Shown one piece after another: positions 40,238 to 48,541 of a DNA stretch of 64,000 nt. The stretch lies in assembly GCF_963676665.1 (NCBI RefSeq), contig NZ_OY781381.1:236001-300000 (forward strand). Direction: 5' to 3'. Made by a program: the position numbers and the translations under genes. The notes beneath the pieces were generated by a model. The model saw only the letters and a list, made by a program, of their open reading frames with translations, did not search any database and was not told where the DNA came from. How positions within the stretch are numbered: the stretch's first letter is position 1; each line of letters begins with the position of its first letter. Origin of the DNA: an uncultured Tolumonas sp. GTDB lineage: Bacteria > Pseudomonadota > Gammaproteobacteria > Enterobacterales > Aeromonadaceae.

Positions 40238-41214
40238 GATGAACTCCTTGCTGGTTGAATGATGAAGCGACGGGCACCGGGAACGGCTTTCGCGTATTGC
40301 TGCAGTAGTTCTGGATGCTCCAGTGAGAGTCGGTCGAGATCAGGAACTAGCCGGTCTTTCGCTTTGCGCCAACTGACCTTACCCTGTTGAAAAATAGCGG
40401 CGGTGGCTGACCCCAAGGCAGCCTGAATACGGTGTTTGAGTGTCGACTCCTGTTGCTCAATCTCTTCTTTGCGGTGTCTGATGAGTAGTAACTCCGCAAA
40501 CAGATCATTGAAGGGACCCGATTCTGAGAAGTCCAGCGTTTGACCATTGTCTGTCGGAAAGAGCGATAACAACGCTTGTTGTGCATCGTAAGAACCATCC
40601 GGATCGGGCTGCTGATCATTCGTCACCCATGACCAGAACTGTGCTTCGCGCTGAATGAGATCGGTGATCTTATCGTCATCACGTTCGATCCGATAAATGC
40701 GAAACTCCTGTCCGGCAATTAATACCGCGACATCCGCCCAGGCATGGCCCGTCACCGCTAACTGGTGAAGAACCTGGCATTGATACGCCACCGGCACACC
40801 GTCTTCCCATTGCAGGGCACTGTAGAAACCCGCCGTCTTGATTTCCAAAACACCCGTACCACTGTCGGTGATCACTTCCCGATCCAGATTAGCCAACATA
40901 AACGGATGCTCTGGATGCTGGAGCACCGCATTGACCCGCCGTACTTTGCGACCAGTTCGCTCGGCATACATTTTGGCCAATACCGGCTCCATGACAGTGC
41001 CCCACACCACGGCTTCTTTCTCAGATAAATCTTCCGGTAATTGCCGTCCTGTTTTCTCCAGCCAAAGCGAAAGCGAGCATTTGTACGACGATAAGCCAAT
41101 CGCTGCCGCCGCATCGGATGAACCAATGCCTGTTGAACGGATCTGTAACCATTCCTCACGGGATAGCTGCGTGGTAGAGGCTAAGCGGATCGCTTGGTTA
41201 TAACGTGTTTTCAT
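40234..41214 (-). CDS. YqaJ-type viral recombinase / exonuclease
   Basis: A 326-residue lambda-exonuclease-like protein. The YqaJ fold is shown by QIRSTGIGSSDAAAAIGLS at the N-terminus and the PD-(D/E)xK active-site line LANLDREV...VLEIKTAG (Glu and Lys). Such enzymes resect double-stranded DNA ends for single-strand annealing recombination. A companion RecT/Bet-type annealing protein is not evident in the window. It ends 4 bp inside the RDF-like gene and follows DUF932 by about 85 bp with a hairpin between them. Confidence 0.88.
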   Translation of the reverse strand: MKTRYNQAIRLASTTQLSREEWLQIRSTGIGSSDAAAAIGLSSYKCSLSLWLEKTGRQLPEDLSEKEAVVWGTVMEPVLAKMYAERTGRKVRRVNAVLQHPEHPFMLANLDREVITDSGTGVLEIKTAGFYSALQWEDGVPVAYQCQVLHQLAVTGHAWADVAVLIAGQEFRIYRIERDDDKITDLIQREAQFWSWVTNDQQPDPDGSYDAQQALLSLFPTDNGQTLDFSESGPFNDLFAELLLIRHRKEEIEQQESTLKHRIQAALGSATAAIFQQGKVSWRKAKDRLVPDLDRLSLEHPELLQQYAKAVPGARRFIIQPARSSS

Positions 41215-41235
41215 TCGTCATCTCCTGAACGAAGA

Positions 41236-41268
41236 AAGCCCCTGACCGGCAGAACCAGTCAGGGGCTT
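41236..41268 (-). terminator. Hairpin between the DUF932 and YqaJ genes
   Basis: AAGCCCCTGAC and GTCAGGGGCTT form an 11-bp perfect stem with an 11-base loop, 32 bases after the DUF932 stop. Minus-strand RNA continues UUUCUUCG, a weak U tract. It probably attenuates rather than fully stops read-through into the YqaJ gene. Confidence 0.6.
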
Positions 41269-41299
41269 GAGATAAGGATCAAAAAGGGTAAAGGTCTAT

Positions 41300-42253
41300 T
41301 TAGTGCAGTAAGGTTAACGCCTGTGTTAATGCCTTTTGTTTCAGTTGCGCCCCCTGACCAAACCACGCTGAATCAAGACGATTATCCTGAGTCCGGGCCC
41401 GGCGATGGTGATCCACATATTCGGTCATGGCATTGACCAACCCCCATGCTGTACCTGACGCAGCCAGCAGCTCTGAGCCCATCCCTGCGCCATTGTAGAG
41501 CGCCCCAAGCCGTTGTATTACCTTGGAGCTTGACGATCCACTGGCGATCGATACAGGCTCTTCCAGCACGGTTTTGAAGTAGTTTTCTGCTTCATCCGGG
41601 GAGACAGTTCGCTGACTGAGCTGTTTCAGATCACGCAGGAACAACTCCCAAGATGAAAAGCCAAGCCCTAATGCCTCCTTGACTTGTTTCGGATCGAATT
41701 TCGTCGAGTGAGGAACTTTGACCGCCCCCGTACTTTGTTGAGTCGCCATCTGTAGCGTGTTATTACAAACCACCCGTACTGACGTAAATTGTGCGGTGGT
41801 ACATAACGTGCCATCACAACTGGTTGCCAGTAACAGATAAGCCTTAATACGGTCATTTCCCTTTAACTTCGCTTCCTGACCGGTTTTGGCTAATGCCCAG
41901 AGTTTCTTACCGCCTTTCAGCACACCTGCTGTTTCCAGCTCAAAGCCACCGGCAGAGACCAAATCTTTATAGAAATGTAAAACCTCATGCGGTTGTACGA
42001 CTTTGTAGCGATTAGAAACAACAGAAAGGGGTACTAGCGAATCAGAACGAAACAAGACTTTGGAATCAGCATACGGGCGGATATGGAATGCACTGCTATC
42101 GACATTAAATAGAACGTCGCTTTGTTCTATTGTCCAATCCATACCAGCTTCAGTCAGCCAAGTTGCAATAGGTTGCTGCGGTGAAAGATGTTGGCCTAAA
42201 CCATGCCATGGGGTGGAGCCTGTATAGGCCATTGACTCTACTAAATGAGACAT
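41300..42253 (-). CDS. DUF932 protein (phage/plasmid-like, YfjQ/YafZ-type)
   Basis: A 317-residue protein with the typical start MSHLVESMAYTGSTPWHGLG and the segments LVPLSVVSNRYKVVQPHEVL and VRVVCNNTLQMA. DUF932 proteins are widespread in prophages, plasmids and satellites, and E. coli CP4-57 carries one (YfjQ). Function is unknown. They commonly lie beside YqaJ-type exonucleases, as here. A clear ribosome site (AGGAG-like) precedes ATG 42253. It starts the run of three minus-strand recombination-linked genes. Confidence 0.88.
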   Translation of the reverse strand: MSHLVESMAYTGSTPWHGLGQHLSPQQPIATWLTEAGMDWTIEQSDVLFNVDSSAFHIRPYADSKVLFRSDSLVPLSVVSNRYKVVQPHEVLHFYKDLVSAGGFELETAGVLKGGKKLWALAKTGQEAKLKGNDRIKAYLLLATSCDGTLCTTAQFTSVRVVCNNTLQMATQQSTGAVKVPHSTKFDPKQVKEALGLGFSSWELFLRDLKQLSQRTVSPDEAENYFKTVLEEPVSIASGSSSSKVIQRLGALYNGAGMGSELLAASGTAWGLVNAMTEYVDHHRRARTQDNRLDSAWFGQGAQLKQKALTQALTLLH

Positions 42254-42332
42254 ATTTCTTCTCCTTTAAATCGAACGGTCTATTGGCAGACCTGCTGTGT
42301 ATTCAAGGAGGTGATATATATCTGAGAAAGGA

Positions 42333-43289
42333 TTAAATCAGGGACACATAACGCCGTGGACGTCCAGCCCGAGTGGTACGCTGAGGTGTCTCCATTCGAC
42401 CAAAAGTCCGGGCGCAACCTCTTAGTTGAAGGGCTATCACCTCTTCATCTTGTTTAACCAGATATTCCAGATGTCTCATTGCATGACGCTTATCTTCATC
42501 GTCGTAATCGACAAGGCCAAGGCAAGATTCCTTATACCGATCTTTGTTAGCATTGCAGTTATGATAAGTCCCTTGCGAATTAGTAATAGCAATCCATTGT
42601 TCCCCCAAACATTTACCGATCGTAATATCCTGTCGAACATTTGCTCCATTAAAGAAAAAAACCATATGGTAATGGAAAGCCCTTCGTCGCCCATGTTCTA
42701 ATTTCCAACAAAGTCCGATTAAATCACCGAAGTCCTTTTTCACTTCACAGAGAAACAGCTCCCTATCCTGTATTGACTGCTCTAATGTAACCGTACTAGC
42801 AATACTCTCACGATAATGAAAATCCACCCGAATAACTAATAATCGGCTATAGCAATTAAAAAGCTGATCAATATACTCCCGCATACTGTCTTTATTACGT
42901 GATTCAACTCTTTTCAGGTTAAGAAGTCGCTTCTTAAATTTATCACTATTTGATATCAATCTAAATTTATCTAAAAATTCATTCAACGCGTGCAATAATG
43001 CTTGTCTTGGTGCGAAATTAAACACACCGCTGGCTAATTCCCACACTAGAAAATCACACATCATTAGATCAACAAGTAATTGGATAGTTGGATGCTGTGC
43101 ATCTGTAATTTGATTCATTTTAATTTGATTCGCCACCTCTTCTAATAAATCGAATATAGGGTATGAACCCAAATAGGAATCCCATTTACGGCTATTCGTT
43201 TGCATAGTCATTCCCAGATATGGATAGCCAACCGAGTTCAGTTTTTCTGGCAAATCTAAAGCCTTAATCAATAATTTATTATCACACAT
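42333..43289 (-). CDS. YagK/YfjJ (inovirus Gp2-like) protein with HUH-type motif
   Basis: A 318-residue protein. The C-terminal half matches the YagK/YfjJ domain, with His206-Tyr-His208 in RRRAFHYHMVFFFNG, an HxH pair like that of rolling-circle initiators. Later segments are GEQWIAITNSQGTYHNCN and HLEYLVKQDEEV. Inovirus Gp2 and YfjJ-type proteins are thought to start replication of phage or satellite DNA by nicking. No direct test of that is possible here. ATG 43289 is preferred over the upstream in-frame start because GAGG precedes it. The sequence is AT-rich relative to the host core, as are the flanking genes. Confidence 0.82.
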   Translation of the reverse strand: MCDNKLLIKALDLPEKLNSVGYPYLGMTMQTNSRKWDSYLGSYPIFDLLEEVANQIKMNQITDAQHPTIQLLVDLMMCDFLVWELASGVFNFAPRQALLHALNEFLDKFRLISNSDKFKKRLLNLKRVESRNKDSMREYIDQLFNCYSRLLVIRVDFHYRESIASTVTLEQSIQDRELFLCEVKKDFGDLIGLCWKLEHGRRRAFHYHMVFFFNGANVRQDITIGKCLGEQWIAITNSQGTYHNCNANKDRYKESCLGLVDYDDEDKRHAMRHLEYLVKQDEEVIALQLRGCARTFGRMETPQRTTRAGRPRRYVSLI

Positions 43290-43652
43290 AAAAACCTCTG
43301 CGACATGAAACATAGACGTCACAGCAACACATCTGTAAGTATGAATTTTAAATACGTTTATAAGAACCAGACACCACTATAAAAACCAAAGCACTCTATT
43401 AGCCAAACATATCAATGTGATTTTATTTAATTGAAATGGTAGTTATGAGTGATTAATCATTATCAGAGATAAGATAGCGTGTAGTGATGGCTAGTTGTAA
43501 TTGTAATAACATAAAAACCAATATTAACCACAACCAGCTAAAATCAAATAAATGATAACTGGCATTATAGCTACTAGCTTACCCATTGCAGATGCATTGA
43601 TGTGACGATAAGAAACGGAAATAAGTTATGGAGAATTAAATCAAATGGAAAA
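43290..43652. other. Gap of about 360 bp between the YfjJ-like and AlpA-like genes
   Basis: AT-rich, with no convincing gene, RNA or terminator. Contents are an unremarkable leader for the minus-strand YfjJ-like gene. In P4-like satellites the equivalent region often holds regulatory sites or a replication origin, but I see no repeated iterons to support one. Confidence 0.4.
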
Positions 43653-43859
43653 TTAAATTTCTCGTTTGCTTTCAATCCATTCTTCTATTTCCGAAACTGA
43701 ATACCGAACACATGAATCACCTACCCTTATTCTCTTTGGAAAGGAAGGGTCGTAGCGAGGTGACTTCTTATTCTGCCAATCGTAAAATGTAGACTTTGAA
43801 ATATTGAGCATTTCTACAAGTGCTTTCATTGAGACATATTTAGTTTTTTCCAATGACAT
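43653..43859 (-). CDS. AlpA-like regulator (excisionase/MerR-type HTH)
   Basis: A 68-residue DNA-binding protein with the AlpA-type winged helix: MKALVEMLNISKSTFYDWQN, then RIRVGDSCVRYSVSEIEEWI. AlpA of CP4-57 activates integrase expression and promotes excision. Small family members act as excisionases. A GAGGG site precedes the ATG. It sits about 1.8 kb from the integrase, separated by an unrelated gene on the other strand, and is divergent from that gene. Confidence 0.88.
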   Translation of the reverse strand: MSLEKTKYVSMKALVEMLNISKSTFYDWQNKKSPRYDPSFPKRIRVGDSCVRYSVSEIEEWIESKREI

Positions 43860-44242
43860 ACACAGACCCTCTACTGATGTTCAAAGATTGCATGTTTTTG
43901 AGTTTCAGCATGCGTTTGTTCATCAGATGTGGAGCGCTGTTAAAAAAAACATAGTGATATTGGACTTAACATCATTGGATAAGAATGCTGACTCTACCGC
44001 TTAATGCATAAGACTATGAAGTACTACCGAACCAAGTCGTTAGTCATTCGAATGGCTGTTGATCTTGTAGATTTCATGGTTTCCGGCAAAGAAAATTTCG
44101 CCATAAACAAAAATATCAAAAGTTAAGATGTGCATAATGTCACAATATAAACATCATAAAATCACCTTAATGTGTTCATATTTTCGCTATGAGATATACA
44201 TAGTCTATAGTTAATATCCAATTGATAACATAGGATCTGTTT
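43860..44242. other. Divergent leader of about 380 bp between the AlpA-like and unknown genes
   Basis: Very AT-rich, with no gene I can support. It must hold promoters for both the AlpA-like gene (minus) and the unknown gene (plus). A TATAGT-type -10 is plausible about 30 bp before ATG 44243. A weak 5-bp inverted repeat (CTATG / CATAG, 44187-44203) lies beside it. Confidence 0.4.
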
Positions 44243-45439
44243 ATGGAAGGCACAGGGTTCACTAGGGGTGGAATTGAAGCGCTAAAAACTGAACTTATAT
44301 GGAATGCAGTCAAAGACAAAAGAAAGATTACTGTTCTTTTTAATTTTTTTGAATTAGATAAATGCAGGTTTATAACCATATTGGAAAATGAAGTAAAATA
44401 TAATAGATACATAAATGTTATTAGCGATAAAAACACCATCACCATAAAAAAACAAAAAAACAAAACATCTATTGAGGAAATGCTGGGTTTATTAACAGAA
44501 GCATGTTTGGATTGGATTCAATACATCAAGGATGAAGAAAAAACAAGATCCGGAGAAATATACCTCTACTACAATAATATAGAAATAAACATTAATACAA
44601 ATGAATTATATGGATTAAATAATGTTCAACTACAGAAGGAATCCAAGATTTTTTTTATAAACATATTCAACCAAACATCTATGAGCGATGATATTTACAA
44701 TTGTCTAACACAGAAAAACCATAGATTGGTAAATCTAATCTGGTCTATTATTCGCTTAGCTGAATACAAAAGTAGTGATTCAACCATCCACTTCCCCCAT
44801 ATTGACTCAAGCAACCTTCATAACAATGCAAGAACTGAAAATATATATAACTGTTTTCTGTTAGAAAAAAACCCCTCAAGCATTCAAGACAAAATAGGGG
44901 AAATAAAGAAATTCTTTGATTTATTGATTACAACAAAAGAAAGAAAAGAAGAATATTTAAATGAGCTATATGAACATTGGGAAAAAACAAAACATGATTC
45001 ACGAATCATTGAGTGGATCGATCGCTTTATTAATAGAGATAAAAAACTGAGCAATGACGATAGAGAGCAAGTATTAATATGGATATGGAATCACATCAAA
45101 TCCAAGTATTATAACAACACGCATCCAACTTGGGTTACATCAGGCGATTTCAAGCAAGATAACATGACTCTCAATGAAAATATTATTACATTTTTTGACT
45201 TAATGACCAATGACGCCATAAAAAATAGCATAATCAGCGAATTAAAAACCAGCGCATCAAAAGCCAAATATAGAATTTCAAACAACAACAAAATTCATTT
45301 AAATATCCCAGTATCAGAAGAAACCAAATCAAAATTCGACAAATTAAAAAATAATTTCAACCTATCTAACGAGGAGTTAATAGAAAGACTAATTAATCTA
45401 GGGAGTGAAAAATTACAGAAGTATGGCTTAGATAATTGA
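44243..45439 (+). CDS. 398-residue AT-rich protein of unknown function with RHH-like C-terminus
   Basis: I do not recognise a family. It begins MEGTGFTRGGIEALKTELIW after AGGA. The first two thirds are Lys/Asn/Ile-rich and helical with scattered strands, with no membrane segment, nucleotide-binding loop or nuclease motif. The last 45 residues (NKIHLNIPVSEETKSKFDKL, then NLSNEELIERLINLG) look like a strand-helix-helix ribbon-helix-helix DNA-binding unit, loosely as in MatP. A tryptophan-rich helical block (IEWIDRFINRDKK, VLIWIWNHIKSKYY) sits about 85-100 residues earlier. Base composition is far more AT-rich than any neighbour. Lying between integrase and AlpA on the opposite strand, it is in the cargo position of P4-like elements, where defence genes often sit. 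A defence role is only a guess. Confidence 0.7.
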   Translation: MEGTGFTRGGIEALKTELIWNAVKDKRKITVLFNFFELDKCRFITILENEVKYNRYINVISDKNTITIKKQKNKTSIEEMLGLLTEACLDWIQYIKDEEKTRSGEIYLYYNNIEININTNELYGLNNVQLQKESKIFFINIFNQTSMSDDIYNCLTQKNHRLVNLIWSIIRLAEYKSSDSTIHFPHIDSSNLHNNARTENIYNCFLLEKNPSSIQDKIGEIKKFFDLLITTKERKEEYLNELYEHWEKTKHDSRIIEWIDRFINRDKKLSNDDREQVLIWIWNHIKSKYYNNTHPTWVTSGDFKQDNMTLNENIITFFDLMTNDAIKNSIISELKTSASKAKYRISNNNKIHLNIPVSEETKSKFDKLKNNFNLSNEELIERLINLGSEKLQKYGLDN

Positions 45440-45640
45440 AATTGAATTCAACACATACTTATGTGAAAACACTTTCGATAAAAATATAATGTATACGAAA
45501 TTAAGCCCAATATTCCAGACACTGTTGGGCTATCGACTACAATAAAATCATTCTGTACGATATCATTTCATGCTGTATATTAAAAATAGAAAACCTGTGA
45601 TACGCAGTAAAAAATTACCACGAAAAATTTATATATAACC

Positions 45641-46831
45641 TCAAGTTAACATCATCGTATCGACCATATCAGCCCACTCTTGCATCATGGTGCGACGCTC
45701 TTCCATGTACTCAGCCTGATTGTAACTGGCTCGAACCTTATTCCGTTCAGCATGTGCTAACTGACGCTCAATTACATCAGATCGATAGCCTGACTCATTA
45801 AGAAAGGTTGATGCTGTCGCACGAAAACCATGCGCAGAAAAACCAATACTATCCTTGCCATTAAGCCCCATTCGCTCAAGTGCCCTATTTATTGTCGTAG
45901 AACACATACACATTTGAGGGTTTCGATAATTTGGAAACAACCAGCGTCGACCACTAGTATAAATCTGCAGTTCACGAATCAGTTCAACGGCTTGACGAGA
46001 TAAAGGAACGATATGCAACTCATCCATCTTCATCCTTTCCTTGGGGATTCTCCATTCCGCTCTTTCCAGATCGAATTCCGGCCATTCCGCTTTACGAAGC
46101 TCACCAGTCCGCACGAAAGTTAATAACATCAAACGAATAGCAATGACTGTTGTCCGATACCCACCAAACTCATTAAGTCCCTTGGCTAAGTCGGTAATAT
46201 CTTGGCGAGATAACGGTTTATGATGTTTAACCTTCGGCCGATGGATTGCACCAATTAAAGCTGCAGCCGGATCAGTGTCTGCTCGAAGAGTTGCAACTGC
46301 ATAGCGAAATATTGCAGAAGACCACTGTCGTAATAGTAAAGCAACAGAATGAGCACCCCGCTCCTCTACACGTTGAAGAATTTTAAGTAAATGGGCCGCA
46401 GTGACATTACGGATAGGGAGCTTACCCACATGAGGAAACATATCAGCCATCAGAAAGTTTTCAATCTGGCTTCTGTAATATGGACTCCAATTTATTCCTT
46501 TCTTTGAAATCCATTCACGAGCAACAGCTTCAAAAGTATTTTCATTCGCGGCATAAGTTGCCAATCGTTCGGCCTGTCGGTGATGAGCCGGATGTATGCC
46601 TTGTTCAACCAAACTTCTGGCTTTTCGGTGCTGCTCACGAGCATCAGCAAGCCCAATAGTTGGATACTCACCGATAGAAAATATGTTTTCTTTACCCGCA
46701 ATACGATATCGGTAACGCCAAAGCTTTGCTGAGGAGGGTCGAACTTCAAGATACAGCCCACCACCATCAGCTAATTTTTGTGGTTTATCTGTGGGCTTTA
46801 TATTACGAATTTTAGCATCTGATAAAGGCAT
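45641..46831 (-). CDS. P4-type tyrosine integrase
   Basis: From ATG 46831 (MPLSDAKIRNIKPTDKPQKL, the usual DUF4102/arm-binding start) it has 396 residues. The catalytic set is present: first Arg in LLTFVRTGELRKAEW, HxxR in SAHGFRATASTFLNE, and the Tyr within the RASYNQAEYMEERR segment. It should integrate the element at an att site, often a tRNA or protein-coding gene end. The open frame continues upstream to 46921 without stop, but that part is unlike the family. A cluster of GCGGGTA/TACCCGC repeats lies just before the start. No tRNA is near. Confidence 0.93.
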   Translation of the reverse strand: MPLSDAKIRNIKPTDKPQKLADGGGLYLEVRPSSAKLWRYRYRIAGKENIFSIGEYPTIGLADAREQHRKARSLVEQGIHPAHHRQAERLATYAANENTFEAVAREWISKKGINWSPYYRSQIENFLMADMFPHVGKLPIRNVTAAHLLKILQRVEERGAHSVALLLRQWSSAIFRYAVATLRADTDPAAALIGAIHRPKVKHHKPLSRQDITDLAKGLNEFGGYRTTVIAIRLMLLTFVRTGELRKAEWPEFDLERAEWRIPKERMKMDELHIVPLSRQAVELIRELQIYTSGRRWLFPNYRNPQMCMCSTTINRALERMGLNGKDSIGFSAHGFRATASTFLNESGYRSDVIERQLAHAERNKVRASYNQAEYMEERRTMMQEWADMVDTMMLT

Positions 46832-46835
46832 GTCT

Positions 46836-46873
46836 GCGGGTACCCTCTTATTGATACCCGCAACGATACCCGC
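46836..46873. repeat. Three copies of a 7-bp unit just upstream of the integrase start
   Basis: GCGGGTA (46836-46842) is followed by its inverse TACCCGC at 46855-46861 and 46867-46873. The last two are 12 bp apart inside GATACCCGC repeats. Placed directly upstream of the integrase ATG, they could be arm-type sites or an operator for the integrase or AlpA-like protein. Confidence 0.5.
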
Positions 46874-47102
46874 AAAACAATCAGATTTCAACACTCTACA
46901 TCGGACAAGGCCGGACATCATTTTTCTTTATTTTTAATATCTTACGAAACATTAATACGATATCGGACTAAATAACACCACAATGACAGTTATCGATCAG
47001 CAGGATCATTGTTACTCCACACTATCCACATCGCGACCTGTGTTGGCGCACATCATAACGGTAATCTTTTGAAGGAACCTGAATATTCGCGGTGTTGAGC
47101 TT

Positions 47103-47582
47103 TCAGCCGCAGCAGCGTTTATATTTTTTGCCACTGCCACACGGACACGAGTCATTCGGTTTGATTTTTGCCGCGCGAGCGTAAGGCAAAAACTCACCCA
47201 CGGTATACACCCACTCGCCTTGCCAACGTACAAACTGCGAACGTTCAAGGTGGGGATGCAACCCGCTCTGATCGCGATACCAGGCACAGAAGGTCACCTC
47301 GCCTTGATCCCCCTCCATTTTCGCATCACGGATCTCCAGCTTTTCCCATTTTGCGGAATGGCTTTCTGTCGCCAATTCGGCTTCGCTCACTGCCGGACAA
47401 TGTTCCGGATGCCAGGTCCGTAACACATAACCCCAAGCATCAGCACGATAAAACGCGGTAAAGCGCGAACGCATGAGTTGTTCCGGTGTTTGTGCCGTTT
47501 TTTCGCCTAGCAGTAATGGCAGACAACACTGAGTAAATAACTTTTTACTCCCACAGGGGCACAATTCTGTACTGGTTGACAT
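47103..47582 (-). CDS. YchJ family SEC-C motif protein
   Basis: A 159-residue protein with a zinc-binding SEC-C motif at each end: CPCGSKKLFTQCC near the N-terminus and CPCGSGKKYKRCC at the C-terminus. The central segment has the YchJ signature (MRSRFTAFYRADAWGYVLRTWHPEH). The role of YchJ proteins is not known. ATG 47582, after GGAAT, is preferred to an earlier in-frame start. It is divergent from the phosphatase gene at 47780, and it appears to be core DNA just outside the mobile region. Confidence 0.9.
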   Translation of the reverse strand: MSTSTELCPCGSKKLFTQCCLPLLLGEKTAQTPEQLMRSRFTAFYRADAWGYVLRTWHPEHCPAVSEAELATESHSAKWEKLEIRDAKMEGDQGEVTFCAWYRDQSGLHPHLERSQFVRWQGEWVYTVGEFLPYARAAKIKPNDSCPCGSGKKYKRCCG

Positions 47583-47779
47583 AAAGAATTCCAAAATACG
47601 GGCTAGTGGCTATTTTACCATAGCGCCAGAGAAAGACGCCGTGGCGATACAACAGGTTTTTTACGCCAAACGAACGATAAAACAGCAAAAATCAACTACG
47701 CTTGGGGTGAGAGAACGCCGTCAACGACGCGGCAACTTCAAGTACGAAGGGTATAGAGCATCGTCTCTGGAGTACCATC

Positions 47780-48520
47780 ATGCCTTCATATCAGACACTA
47801 CAGGTTCGGGGCAGAACTTTCGTCGCAGGTGATTTACACGGCTGCCTGTCGCCGCTGCAAGCGATCCTACAGCAGGTGCATTTCTCTGCAGAAAACGGTG
47901 ATGTCTGTGTGCTGTTGGGCGATTTAACCGATCGCGGTCCGGATAGTCTTGGCTGTCTGGCATTGCTGGATCAACCAGGCATCTACGCTGTTCAAGGTAA
48001 CCATGAACAGATGTGCAGTGCCGCTTTACATAACCAATCGTTGGGCATGTATTGCTGGCTTGGTAATGGGGGTAACTGGTTTCATGAGTTGTCCCTAGAA
48101 GCACAGCAACAGGTACGCGAATATTGGCTACCCAAAATAGAACAGCTGCCACTCGTCATCGATTTATTTACCGCAGAACAGCTGCACATCGGGATCTGCC
48201 ATGCCGATCCCGTGTTTAATGATTGGCAAGAACTGTTAACGGCATTAGATACCTACCACGCACAGGAACGTGAAACCTTAATCGAAAAACTGACCTGGTC
48301 CCGGGAACGGATCTCGTTAGCCACTAAAACGAATTTTCTCTCGGGTGCATTTCAAATCAATGGCTTAGACTGGTGTATCATGGGGCACACACCTATCCGC
48401 CCCACGCCATTTCGTAAAGGTAATTGTATCTGGATCGACAGTGGCGCTGCTTTTCCCAACGGTTATTTGAGTGTGCTTGAAGTTGGTCGTGAATTGCATT
48501 GTCATCAGGCCAGACTGTAA
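47780..48520 (+). CDS. PrpA/PrpB-like serine/threonine phosphatase (metallophosphoesterase)
   Basis: A 246-residue calcineurin-like phosphoesterase of the lambda/PrpA type. The metal motifs are in order: GDLHG (VAGDLHGCLSPL), GDLTDRGPDS, GNHEQM, and a C-terminal GHTPI with histidine. In E. coli, PrpA and PrpB dephosphorylate proteins and act in envelope-stress signalling. A GGAG-containing ribosome site precedes the ATG. It ends at an inverted repeat shared with the convergent transporter gene. Confidence 0.9.
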   Translation: MPSYQTLQVRGRTFVAGDLHGCLSPLQAILQQVHFSAENGDVCVLLGDLTDRGPDSLGCLALLDQPGIYAVQGNHEQMCSAALHNQSLGMYCWLGNGGNWFHELSLEAQQQVREYWLPKIEQLPLVIDLFTAEQLHIGICHADPVFNDWQELLTALDTYHAQERETLIEKLTWSRERISLATKTNFLSGAFQINGLDWCIMGHTPIRPTPFRKGNCIWIDSGAAFPNGYLSVLEVGRELHCHQARL

Positions 48521-48533
48521 CAATCTGGCCTGA
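48505..48533. terminator. Inverted repeat between the phosphatase and MFS genes
   Basis: TCAGGCCAGA and TCTGGCCTGA form a 10-bp perfect stem with a nine-base loop across the end of the plus-strand gene, 9 bases from the convergent stop. No T-run follows on either side, so it is a likely transcript-end hairpin but not a canonical terminator. Confidence 0.5.
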
Positions 48534-48541
48534 CATTCACA

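Noticed and set aside
45504..45531. AGCCCAA / TTGGGCT inverted repeat after the unknown gene
   Set aside because: Only 7 bp with a 14-base loop and no T-run, so too weak to call a terminator.
46922..47102. A tRNA or tmRNA as the attachment site next to the integrase
   Set aside because: No cloverleaf or tmRNA end is readable in this stretch on either strand.
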